Part shown: piece by piece, positions 1-9,409 of the stretch
Layout: the number at the start of each line of letters is the position of its first letter
Position numbering within the stretch: the first letter of the stretch is position 1
DNA from: Neoscytalidium dimidiatum
Lineage: Eukaryota; Ascomycota; Dothideomycetes; Botryosphaeriales; Botryosphaeriaceae
Length of the DNA stretch: 64,000 nt
Reading direction: 5' to 3'
Assembly (NCBI GenBank): GCA_037367355.1
Contig: CM074705.1
Span: 558,001 to 622,000 of the forward strand
Made by a program: the position numbers and the translations under genes
The notes under the pieces: model-generated
The model's input: only the letters and a program-made list of their open reading frames with translations
Database searches by the model: none
What the model was told of the DNA's origin: nothing

Positions 1-936
1 TCAACACTATACTTCCCTGCCTTCATGGAGGTGGGTACAGTTTTTTCTCCAGGTCCTCCCTCCGATTCCATAGTTCATCACTGTGACATTAGTATCTAGA
101 TGAATCGTTTCATACACTGGTAATTATCACAATGCGAATACAACGATTGGATCATTTGAAGCAAGCATCTTTCAACAGCAGATTTTCGCCAACTTTGTGA
201 AGCCCTTTGACGAGTAAGCCACTAGACGAAGTGTAAATGTCATCAACCATAAGCATCTGCCTAAGTATTCATCAATGAATCATGCAGTTTCCCAACGATG
301 CGGTACACCCTAATTCTTTGGCGAGGCTCTATTTTCTACAGATACCTATAACGCTCTGTCCTTCCCCTTCCCTCCTTCAGAAGTTTTATTACCGTCAACA
401 TCATGGCCGGTACCGCCGACTCTCCTGAACGACCTAGAGAAGCTCATCATCACCTAATAACACTACCAATCACTATGATCCCTAAACACTCCCATTCTCA
501 TTTCTGATCCGCGCCCACAAAATGCAATTGTGACGCGTGGAGCATCACCCAGGCAGAAATGGACGAAAGACTTCTTGCGTCCAGGGAGCGAGACGCAGTA
601 GTGCTCCTCGTCGCGCGGTCACAGTTCAAGGCGGTATTTCCTTGTTGAGATGAGGTTGTTGTCACCGCCCGTTGAGACATTCCTGACTAGAAGTGCGAGC
701 TTTATAGCAAAGGAAGAAGCGGCAAGGACACGGCGGCTGACCCTGAGGCTACCTTTCGCGTGGGTTGCAGGATTGGTAGTGTGCGCGCGCGAACATTGGC
801 ATCCGTAAAGGTGTAGACGGAGTGCTTCCCGATAAATGTGTTCAGCCTGTGGGCTCGAGTCCGTGGGCCGTGTGCGAGCCCGCAATCCGTTCCTGGCCGC
901 GCGAAATGCCAGCAAACTCCGACAATATGCCCAATG
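1..936. other. Window edge, no firmly supported gene
   Basis: I see no recognisable protein family here. One ATG in good context lies at 403 (preceded by CATC, followed by GCC). Its frame hits a stop at 505-507, but the same frame reopens to 619-621. A join from a GTACCG donor at 409 to an acceptor near 557 would give a peptide of about 32 residues. This is speculative because the donor is weak. The rest is mixed-composition DNA without repeats I can name. Confidence 0.4.
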
Positions 937-1110
937 AAGACCGCCGACAACGGCATTGTCGAACAAAACAACAAACCTACACGAATCCTCTACCGACCCG
1001 TTCCGGAAGCGCCAAAGAAACGCCACCCGCAGGTAAGCATGTACCCAACCTTAATCCCATCACCACCAACCGTAGACCACGCCCCTACGAATCCACAGAA
1101 ACCAGAGTGA
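937..1110 (+). CDS. Candidate microprotein, two exons, unknown function
   Basis: From the ATG at 937 the frame runs 32 codons, with a lysine- and proline-rich end, to a good donor (GTAAGC) at 1033. A matching acceptor (CCACAG) ends at 1098, followed by three codons and a TGA at 1108-1110. The 66-nt intron is a multiple of three and stop-free, so the unspliced frame also stays open. The spliced product would be about 36 residues. No family is recognised. A second frame from the ATG near 906 is also open, so the choice rests only on the phase-matched splice signals. It lies 44 bp from the Srs2 stop and converges on it. Alternatively this is noncoding sequence with a chance ORF. Confidence 0.28.
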   Translation, partial: KTADNGIVEQNNKPTRILYRPVPEAPKKRHPQVSMYPTLIPSPPTVDHAPTNPQKPE

Positions 1111-1154
1111 CCGGCTCTCCTATCCTTTAACCCGCACCCTATCGTGTTTGCTCC

Positions 1155-4100
1155 TCAATCCTTCCTCCTCCCCGGCGCCATGAACGGCTTGTTCACACCC
1201 CCAGCCGCCCACCCCTGCACGCTCCTCCTCATCCCCAGCGTCTTCCTGGGCAGCCCAGTTCCACCGGGCCCGGCCAATTTCCCCATCGACGTCTGATGGA
1301 ACGTCGCAGCCGGCACGACGTCCGCCGTCGCGCCCGCAGCCTCGGCTCCAGCCCCATCATCATCCCCACCACCACCATCCACCCTCCCCTCATCATTCTC
1401 AGCCTCCATCTCCCCATCCTCTACGGGCGGCGGCGACGGCGGCGGCGGCGGCGGCGGCGAGCTCGACAACAAGGAGTAAGGCCTCCTCCCGTACCCAGCC
1501 GGCGGCAGGGCCGGCGCCCGTCCTCCATCCTCGTATTCCGCTTCCCTGCGCCTGGGCCGGCCCTCCAGCGGCGCCGTGCGCAACTTATGCCCGACAGGCG
1601 CGTCCAGCCCTGCACGGCCGGACGAAGGAAAATGAAAAGAAGAAGGAAAAGAAGAGTTATAATTATTAGGCAGGGGGCCCGTCGCGTTTCGCCGCGATAG
1701 GGCTGATGAAGCAGGAGCAGGAGCGGGTCCGGGTCCGGGTCCGGGTCCGGGTCCGGGTCCAGACCTCTGATCGCGCACCACGTTCCCAACATCCCGGAGC
1801 GGCGCCTTCTCAGGCGCGGTGCTGGCGCGCTTGAGGGACGCGGGAGGCTTGGTCGAGGGCGCTACCGCCGCCGTTGCCGCCGCCGCCGCCGCCGTGGCGG
1901 ATGCTTGTGTCTTGAGCTTCTTCCCCCTGACAAAGCTTATCGCGTTGCGCACCTGCTCGTCCGGCTCGCTGCTCCTGCGCGCCGCCGACGACGGCCTGCC
2001 GAAGAAACTCGTGATGCTGCCCTGACCCGGCGGCGGCCGCTTCTTCAGGCCCCTCGCGCCAACGTCTTCATCGCGCGTCATGCGCGTAGCGTCCCTTGCC
2101 AGCGCGGCAGCGTGTTCGCGCGCGATCAATTTTTCCGCGCGCTGCAGGGCGCGTGCTTCAGCAGCGTCTTCCATCTCGCGCATGCGGGCGCCGGCGCTCA
2201 TGAAGCCTTTCGTCCTGTCTACAGGAAGGCTCGTGTTCTGGATCGAGAAAGAGCTCTGCTGGTCCATGGTCACGGAGATGTTCGTGCCCGCGAGGGAGAC
2301 GGGGACAAAGTCGTTCGGGCGTCGGCGCTTAGGGACGGGTTCGTTGGAGGCGGTGTTGAAGAAGTCCCAAGATTTCGTCGCGGGGTCGACGTCCTCGCCG
2401 TCCAAGGGCCAGTAGTCGTCATCGGCGCGGTCGAGCTGGGCGCGGCCCTTCCTGCATTCAGATTCCGGGGGACACGGTCTTCGCAGGATGCGGGCGAGGT
2501 CCTGTGTGAGGGTGTACGTGAACTTGGGCCCGCTTTTGATGAAGAATGGCTCCATCCTCGGGTCGGAGACGAAGGGGGATAGTTTAGTGGCTTCTTTCTG
2601 TGAGCTCTTGACTGGGCAGCTTAGGTACAGGAGCGATTGTGCTCGTGTCATTCCGACATAGAGCAGACGTCTTTCCTCGTCGTGGTCCTCGGCTCTGGAG
2701 TGCGGTATTGATCCTTCGTACGCTGCCGGAATAAAGACGACAGGCCACTCCAGGCCTTTGGCAGCGTGGATGGTTGAAATGGTGATCTGCTCCGTTGTTG
2801 TACCTTCTTCTTGTTGAACCTCTGTTGAGAGTGCTACGTTCGCGAGAAATCGAGCCAGTTGATCCTCCGCACTTGACAGCTCGCGTTGTTCAACACCATC
2901 TACAGTCGGCAGTGCCTCTTCATTCACCACCGATCCTTCCTCTTCTGCTGTTGCAGCGTCCGTGGCCTGAGCAATTAGCTCTTGCACATTGGCCCATCTG
3001 CCTTCAAAATCCTCTGGATGGGACTTCTGCAGGTACTCCTGGAATGAGAGCATCTTCATAACGTGTGTTATGAGATCTAACAGAGAACATGGTGTGGTGT
3101 TCGAAGGAGACATCTTCTTCTGAGAGGTAAGAATGATGTTGACAAAAGAGCTGATGCCCTTTTCCGCCTGGGCCGAAAGCTTCGTCTTCGGTCTTTTGTT
3201 CCCCTGGGCCGCACCGAGAACAACAGTCCATAACGACACTTTCTTCTCTTCGGCTTCTTCGAGCAGGGCTTGGACCGTTTTCTCTCCAACTTTTCGGGCA
3301 GGGGTATTGATGATGCGCGCCAGAGCATCATTGTGATCAGGCCTGTTGATCACGCGCAGATAGTCAAGCAGGAGCTTGACTTCGATGCGATCGAAGAATC
3401 GGAGGCCACCAACCATGCGATAAGGAATTCCAGCCTTGCCCAGGGCCGTTTCGATATGGCGTGAAAGCGCGGCAGAACGAAGAAGGATGGCATAGTCGGA
3501 ATGATGGAGCAGTTTTCCTGTAAGCGCCTGAGAGCGCTGGACCTCAGTGACAATCCAGGAGGCTTCAGCTGCGGCCGAAGGTAGTCTGCGCAACACCGGC
3601 ACCTCGCCGATACAATGCGTGGCAAATAATGCCTTAGCTGGGCGGCTTTCATCCTGTTCGATTACTTGCTGAGCAGATTGCAAGATAGCACCACCAGACC
3701 TGTAGTTCTCCTTGAGGATAGAGACAAGGGTGTCCGGATAGTCCTTCTGCATGGTCTTGAGGTTCTTGATTTCTGCGGATCTGAAGCCATAGATGCTCTG
3801 GTCGGGATCTCCTACAATAGTGATGTTCTTGCGGTACTGCGCCATGAGGCGCATGAGCTCATACTGGACATGGTTCGTATCTTGGAATTCGTCGATCAGC
3901 ACGGCCTGAATGTTTGACACGCATTCGGGACGTTTCCGTAGGAGGTCGACGCAGCGTAAGAGCAGGTCATCGTAATCTAGTAGATTGGATCCCTTTAGAG
4001 TGTCCTCATATTCCGAGTAGATGGCGGCAAACTCTTGCTGCTCCGAGGACTTTTGGGAGATAGCGTACTCCTCACAGCTGATGCTTCGGGCCTTCAGTCC

Positions 4101-4529
4101 GGATATGCGTGAGCGAGCAACGGAGGGTTCTGTGCCATAACCACGCCGCTTGATGATGCGCTTGATGATGGCAGTGGTGTCGGAGGTGTCAGCAATTCCG
4201 AAGTTTTTGTCGATGCCGATATGCTGGCCATAAAAGCAGAGGAAACGGCGGGCGACGGAGTGGAAGGTGCCAAGAATCAGTTTTCCTTCGATACCATGGC
4301 CGACGAGGCCGCGAATACGATCTTTCATCTCGCGAGCAGCCTTGATGGTAAAGGTGCAGACGATAATGTTCCATGGCTTGAACCCACACTGCGAAACAAG
4401 GTAAGCGACGCGTGCAGTGAGCGTCTTGGTCTTGCCGGATCCAGGCGGTGCGAGGACCTGAAGAACGGCGGCCGGGCTCGAGACTGCGCTTCTCTGGGCA
4501 TCGTTGAGGCTGGTGAGCAACTCATCCAT
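1155..4529 (-). CDS. SRS2: Srs2-type UvrD/Rep superfamily 1 DNA helicase
   Basis: Single-exon 3'-5' helicase of about 1124 residues. In yeast, Srs2 strips Rad51 from single-stranded DNA to limit recombination at forks. Visible SF1 motifs in order: Walker A GSGKT at residues 30-34, the DEFQDT motif II, GDPDQSIYGFRSA motif III, ENYRS motif IV, TIHAAKGLEWPVV motif V and LLYVGMTRA motif VI. The C-terminal third is disordered and ends in a basic tail. It carries a sequence matching a canonical PCNA-binding PIP box (Q-x-x-I-x-x-F-F, residues 836-843, nucleotides 2001-2024) and a Gly-Pro dipeptide run. I chose the ATG at 4529 because the helicase fold begins directly there; an in-frame ATG at 4613 would add 28 unconserved-looking residues. 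The gene is followed upstream by a 455-bp spacer. Confidence 0.93.
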   Translation of the reverse strand: MDELLTSLNDAQRSAVSSPAAVLQVLAPPGSGKTKTLTARVAYLVSQCGFKPWNIIVCTFTIKAAREMKDRIRGLVGHGIEGKLILGTFHSVARRFLCFYGQHIGIDKNFGIADTSDTTAIIKRIIKRRGYGTEPSVARSRISGLKARSISCEEYAISQKSSEQQEFAAIYSEYEDTLKGSNLLDYDDLLLRCVDLLRKRPECVSNIQAVLIDEFQDTNHVQYELMRLMAQYRKNITIVGDPDQSIYGFRSAEIKNLKTMQKDYPDTLVSILKENYRSGGAILQSAQQVIEQDESRPAKALFATHCIGEVPVLRRLPSAAAEASWIVTEVQRSQALTGKLLHHSDYAILLRSAALSRHIETALGKAGIPYRMVGGLRFFDRIEVKLLLDYLRVINRPDHNDALARIINTPARKVGEKTVQALLEEAEEKKVSLWTVVLGAAQGNKRPKTKLSAQAEKGISSFVNIILTSQKKMSPSNTTPCSLLDLITHVMKMLSFQEYLQKSHPEDFEGRWANVQELIAQATDAATAEEEGSVVNEEALPTVDGVEQRELSSAEDQLARFLANVALSTEVQQEEGTTTEQITISTIHAAKGLEWPVVFIPAAYEGSIPHSRAEDHDEERRLLYVGMTRAQSLLYLSCPVKSSQKEATKLSPFVSDPRMEPFFIKSGPKFTYTLTQDLARILRRPCPPESECRKGRAQLDRADDDYWPLDGEDVDPATKSWDFFNTASNEPVPKRRRPNDFVPVSLAGTNISVTMDQQSSFSIQNTSLPVDRTKGFMSAGARMREMEDAAEARALQRAEKLIAREHAAALARDATRMTRDEDVGARGLKKRPPPGQGSITSFFGRPSSAARRSSEPDEQVRNAISFVRGKKLKTQASATAAAAAATAAVAPSTKPPASLKRASTAPEKAPLRDVGNVVRDQRSGPGPGPGPGPGPAPAPASSALSRRNATGPLPNNYNSSFPSSFHFPSSGRAGLDAPVGHKLRTAPLEGRPRRREAEYEDGGRAPALPPAGYGRRPYSLLSSSPPPPPPPSPPPVEDGEMEAENDEGRVDGGGGDDDGAGAEAAGATADVVPAATFHQTSMGKLAGPGGTGLPRKTLGMRRSVQGWAAGGVNKPFMAPGRRKD
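1725..1760. repeat. Hexanucleotide microsatellite inside SRS2
   Basis: Six perfect tandem copies of GGGTCC on the plus strand. On the coding (minus) strand they encode an alternating Gly-Pro run in the disordered Srs2 tail, followed by a Pro-Ala run. The hexamer keeps frame, so copy-number change would only alter linker length. Confidence 0.9.
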
Positions 4530-4984
4530 GGAGATGTCGAGGGAGACAGTGCCGTGTGGCGGAGTTCCCAGAGCTAAACAACGGGTCGCGGAGGAGACGC
4601 GCGGAGACCACATCGGTTGCGCGTGTCCACGTGATTACCGCAGGGACACCTCAAGACGAAGCGCAGTCGGAAATCGAGAGGAAGAACTAGTGATTTTGAG
4701 AGAAGCAATTGATTTGAATCTACTTAATCTGCATCCTATTTGCACCAAATCTGCCCAGAAAGTGCAGTCACGACCGCCATCGCCACGGATGATGGCTTTG
4801 GGATTGCTTCTCCGGAGAAACAACGCCGAATCGCCGACGTCTCTCGCGCCCGTCTTGCCCGGGCCCGGAAAACCATCTCATGTCCACGCACTATCTTCGC
4901 CATCTTTAGCGTTCACCGGATCACGCCTGTCCATCTATCCTTATTGAACCGTCATGATCGTAGCCAACGTCTTCCGTCCAGTCT
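4530..4984. other. Spacer between two minus-strand genes
   Basis: Holds the 5' leader and promoter of SRS2 and the 3' end of the upstream gene. It contains no supported ORF and no TATA box or repeat that I would defend. Confidence 0.5.
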
Positions 4985-5913
4985 CTAGGAGCTCTTCTCC
5001 CTGTAGTGGATAGCATCCCGCATTTCCTTTCCCACAACGTGCAACACCTGCTTCCTCGACATGACCTGCCCCTCGACACCCAGCTCCGGCGGCGGAGGCT
5101 TGCAGTTACTGACGAGGATGACAAGCACCTTGAATAAGTCCTCAGCCAGCGTCGGTACCTGGTCCTCAATCTTGGCCTCCTCGAGGATCTGTACGAAGTA
5201 CTCCGCGTTGGCCGCCGTGCACTGCCCACCGTGCGTATCACTGAGCATTTTGTCGAACATCAAGCGCAATCCCATCGGAACATCGCCAGCGCGTCCCTCG
5301 ATCTTGCCAAATCGGCCGGCCCTTGCGTCGTCGAAGATGTTGGAGATGTTACCCTGACGGAGGCGCGCGCGGATCAAGTGAGGCGGGGTGCGTGCGATGA
5401 GGTGACGGATGAGGCCGACAGCGCTTGGCTTGGACGTGTCATCGACGTTGACTGTGGAAGCCTTTGCACCAGTCTCTGTGTTACTGAGCTCTGAACCCGT
5501 GGTTTCGGTGACGCGATTGCCAGGGCCATCGTTGCGCGAGAGCTTCGTTGGCGCAGCGCCGGCTTCCGAGATGGTGTTGAGCTGTTTCGCTGCGACGCTG
5601 CGAGTCGCAGGACGCTTCCGAGCGGGCGTCACTAGACTAGGCTCTTCATCCTGTGTTCTAGAAGCTTCATGGATGCGCTCGCCGTACGAGCTCTGTTGCT
5701 GCTCCGTTAGCTGTGACAGTCGCGCTGTAAGATCTTCCAGGAGATCAAGCAGATTGAGGAGATCGATAGACAACTGCAGGCCGATAGAGACCTAGTTCAA
5801 GTGATATAATGCTTTGGAACAGGATGCTGGATACTTACACGGCTCGCGTTTGTCGGAGTGCGTTTGTTCTTCTCGCTTTGACTGGCGACCTGCGAAGTCT
5901 TCTGGGATTCCAT
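4985..5913 (-). CDS. Unrecognised protein with N-terminal coiled coil
   Basis: Two exons: 5913-5839 (25 codons) and 5791-4985. The 47-nt intron (5792-5838) has a GTAAGT donor and CTAG acceptor, phase 0 on both sides. The product is about 293 residues. The first 25 residues are polar. A leucine-rich helix (about residues 32-50) looks like a coiled coil. Residues about 55-145 are low-complexity and polar. The C-terminal half (about 150-290) is ordered, predicted helical, and includes a PPP run near residue 255. I do not recognise the family. Acidic and basic clusters with no signal or membrane segment suggest a soluble, possibly nuclear protein. It faces the gene at 6374 head to head. Confidence 0.72.
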
Positions 5914-6373
5914 ATTGGGGTGTTCGATGGAGAATCGCCCAGAAGAGATCTTTTCGGATAAAGTGATTGCAGAATGCAAGTATTTGACGGCGGGCTCAGT
6001 CTTGCCTATAAAAAAAAAAAACCTTGCAACAAACCCGGAGTGATTGTTAATGGATCACGTCGGCCAACCAGAGCCCGCTCTCATTCACTGTAAATATTCA
6101 CCCAAGCTTTCTAGTGTTAAAATATTGATATTCTCGCACAGTGAATAATACAATTGTCCATTGATGTTATTGTCGATCAGACCAGAATTGCCCGGAAGAG
6201 CCTACATATTCTGCCCCCTTCGACAGCAAACTCTCTTCTCTTCCTCCTCCAGTTCGCTCCACTACCAAATCCACCTCCCACCACATCACATTCGCCAACC
6301 TCGAACTATCCCATCGACATACCTTCCACCCACTACCACCAATCAACCTCCAAAACCCACCACCTCCTCCACA
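5914..6373. promoter_or_regulatory. Divergent intergenic region with TATA-like A-tract
   Basis: A 460-bp region between divergently transcribed genes. TATAAAA at 6007-6013 runs directly into a 12-A tract (6010-6021), a plausible core promoter element or nucleosome-depleted site for either gene. The part from about 6240 to 6373 is CT-rich without G, typical of a fungal 5' leader before the ATG at 6374. Confidence 0.4.
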
Positions 6374-7291
6374 ATGCCCACCAAAGAATTCATGAACCAA
6401 GCCACCGGCGTCGTCAAAGAAAAGGGCAAAAAGGTCTTCATGACCTCCTTCCTCGAGCGCAGCAAGCAAGCCCTCCGCACCCAGCGCCAGCAGCTCCGTG
6501 CCGCCCTAGAGCGACGCGCCCTGGACGTCCCCGTAACAGCCGTAAGACCCCCCCACCCACTGCCCTTCCACCCTCCAGATAAACACCCCCCCCCTAACGA
6601 CAACCCCCCCAAACAGGACCAAGACCGCCTCCGCGCCACCGCCCGCCGCCAGAACGCCGCCATGGACCTCGAGCTCTTCGGCACGGCGGCCGCCGAGACC
6701 GCTGGCAACCGCCCGCGTCCGCGCGCGCGCCCCGTCGCCCCCGGCTCGTCGGCTGCGGCGCCGCCGCCGCCGATGCCGACGCGTCAGACGAGGATCGTGG
6801 ACGCGGTCGTCGTCGTCGAGGCGGTTGCGAAGGAGCAGGCGAGCCCGCGGCGCGGGAAGGGGAAGAAGGGGCTTGCCGGTCGGCCTGCCTCCGGTTCCGG
6901 TTCCGGTTCCGGGGCCGTCGGCGATCTCGTCCCGCGCAACTTGTTGCGCACGAATCGCGGGTTCTGGCCCAAGGAGCTGAGGGAGAGGGTTGAGGCGGCG
7001 GAGAAGGCGGAGAGGGAGAGGGAGAAGCTGGCGCTGAGGGGGGAGAGGAGGAGGGAGAGGGCGCGGACGGAGAGGGTGAGGAGGCAGAGGGCGGTGGAGA
7101 GGGAAGAGAGGGCGTATGAGAGGAGGAAGGTGTTGGAGGAGCGAGCGGAGGCGGGGAAGAAGAGGAAAGCCACCGTCATCGAGGAGGACGAGGGGGATGA
7201 AGAAGAGGAGCCGGTTTTTGTGCCTCGCAGAAAGGTCAGGAGGGTCGGGACTTTGAGGAAGGAGGGACTGCGGAGGGGTGTGGTGGGGTGA
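6374..7291 (+). CDS. Unrecognised basic, coiled-coil nuclear-type protein
   Basis: Two exons: 6374-6541 and 6617-7291, about 280 residues. The 75-nt intron (6542-6616) has a GTAAGA donor, CTAAC branch site and ACAG acceptor, phase 0. It is a multiple of three without stops, so an intron-retaining reading adds 25 mostly Pro/His/Asp residues. The N-terminus (about 1-56) is helical and basic. A Pro/Arg-rich linker and a Gly-Ser repeat follow. Residues about 160-245 form a long Glu/Arg helix (coiled coil or single alpha-helix). A basic KKRK cluster is followed by an acidic EED/EEE run and a basic tail. No known family is recognised. The composition suggests a nuclear protein. I chose the start at 6374 because it lies right after the G-free leader. 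Confidence 0.68.
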   Translation: MPTKEFMNQATGVVKEKGKKVFMTSFLERSKQALRTQRQQLRAALERRALDVPVTAVRPPHPLPFHPPDKHPPPNDNPPKQDQDRLRATARRQNAAMDLELFGTAAAETAGNRPRPRARPVAPGSSAAAPPPPMPTRQTRIVDAVVVVEAVAKEQASPRRGKGKKGLAGRPASGSGSGSGAVGDLVPRNLLRTNRGFWPKELRERVEAAEKAEREREKLALRGERRRERARTERVRRQRAVEREERAYERRKVLEERAEAGKKRKATVIEEDEGDEEEEPVFVPRRKVRRVGTLRKEGLRRGVVG

Positions 7292-9409
7292 GAGAATCTA
7301 GTTCCGGATGGCCTAGCAGGGAGAAAACGGCTATGCTTCCTTCATGGCCTTACTACAATCCTGCACTTTTGCTTAGTTCTGCTTTCGGACCATGACTTCG
7401 CATTTGCGTTGGTGTTGATGCCGCTTTGTATAGTTCGCGGCGAAAACGTTTCTGGCTAAGATGCCCCCAGGCTCTTTTGATGGATGGGAAATATTGTAAT
7501 ACACCTAGATATGCGTCAAAACGGATACAACGAATGATCATCCTTGTGGTATGAAAGACATCTGAATAGTGGTCTTGCCTGTATTTTAGGAAAGTGTGGC
7601 GAATATCAACATTTCCGATGCCTACGCCTCAGTTGCAACAGAAACTGTCTAGTTACAGTGAATAGAACAATCAGCGGCATAGACACCTACCGGTTAGGTC
7701 TAATTTCGGCATCTCTTGTTTGCAGCGGGCTCGTGAAAGAGCTGAGCTAGATTTAGTGCGTCGTTCAGTCTTGTGAGAGAGGGACTCGGGGGTTTTTATA
7801 GGGGTTCTCGTTGTGGGCGTGATAACTAGTTTTGACGCGGATTGCTACAGATGATCGACAAATGTGAGTAAAAAGTATTCTTTCTATACTACTCTCTAGT
7901 ATCATCTCCCAGTAATGTCTTTGAATGTACTTTTTGAAATTATCCACTTAAGTAAAACGACTCAATCCAGATCAAGTCGAAATGCAAAGCCATTAGCATC
8001 CTCACTAATCAACACAACGTTCACAATGGGAATTATATCGAGTGAGGTTCCACAGCATTAAAAAAAGTCAAATCACACTCCTTCTTGCTATTGGCTGCGT
8101 TTGTGGATTCAGAGCATGCACATCTCCTCTCGGAGTCAATACGTCTCTTGTAGCGGGTGAGAGAAGCTCTGTGATATTGGAACTGTTGCTCAGGTTCACT
8201 ATAGGCATTGATATAGCAAGAACATCATATGCCATGTCACTGTCTCTGGTTCTATTGTAAGCTTGTTCTAGCACATGTATATTAATACCAGGACGCTGGA
8301 GAACAAGCTGTATGGTTGCCCTGAGTCTAGACAATTAGGTCGAACTGAGTTGGGAATTGCAGTCACGGCTATCACATTCAGCAAGAATGACTGAACTCTC
8401 TTGGGAATTGCTCCAGTCAAACTCAAATCAGCGAAGAGAACATGCTACGGTATTGATTCCTAAACAGTTTCGGAGTAACTTGGGTCTCTTAGCACCCTTT
8501 TCAAGCAACCGCCGTAAGTTGGACATCTCGACGTACATGCAGTATCCACGATCTTAACAGTCATACTGCCGGCTTGAGTGTCTTTGAAGGATGAAGTCGC
8601 TGGTCTTGATGAAAGACGTAGGAGTAAGAGCAGTAGAAGAAGGCCAACGTTGGGGAGAGAGGCATTTGAGGACAGACTATCGCTCATTTCTACGGGCAAG
8701 ATAGAGCAGCCGTGTAATTCCTATTTGATCAGAACGCCGGCGATCGGCTAAGGGTCGACATGGCGATCTAGTCCTTGCCGCCTTTTACTACATCGAGGAA
8801 GGTCTAAGGCCGCGTCAAGCGTCTCCGAGGCTGAGTCATATACTCTTGTTACGCAGGTTCGCTGAAGATCGACGTACACAGATGGTGGGAACTGGATCAG
8901 TCAGGGATATCATTGGGTTTGAGCGTGGGAATGCTTGGTACAGAAGTAACGCATCCATACACGGACGTCGAGGAGGGTGTTCAGTGCAGAAACACCCACA
9001 TGGTGTGTAGGCGAAGGAGTAGCATCACACCAAAGGAGTAATATAAGTAACAAAAGCACCTAACAATATATGTTCGAGTACTCCAATGCCACGGTCCATG
9101 GGCCGAGACTCTTCAGAAGGTCCGGTAGAGGTCACAGCCAGACATAAGTAGCAGGTCCAGTACTGGTATCTGACATTATAAAGGTTCGTATTCATGAGTG
9201 GACCTTGGTGTTGTACTTCGAGGCTACTTCTCTTATGCCTACTCGACTGACTAATCGAATGACTAAGCTACTGCTATAAGCGATTGCCTACGCCCTCCCT
9301 TACCACAACGCTTTCATTCATCGGGGCGTTCTAAACTTACACTCTCTGCCGGAGACTGGCAGTACTGGGCAGGTTCCATGCAGGATGCACGAGTGAGGGC
9401 AGGCACTCT
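7292..9409. other. Gene-poor, AT-richer stretch
   Basis: About 2.1 kb with no ORF showing family features. Stops are frequent on both strands. The base composition drops compared with the flanking gene blocks, which marks the left side of the damaged island. I found no terminal inverted repeats, long terminal repeats or tRNA here by eye. The minus-strand frame at 8460-8699 contains a run of leucines but nothing else protein-like. Confidence 0.5.

Noticed and set aside
8460..8699. Minus-strand frame with a run of leucines, possible signal peptide
   Set aside because: No further protein-like features, no conserved motifs, and it lies in a region full of stops.
7292..9409. Possible transposon in the gene-poor stretch
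   Set aside because: I searched by eye for terminal repeats, target-site duplications and transposase or reverse-transcriptase motifs and found none; a self-comparison would be needed to exclude old copies.
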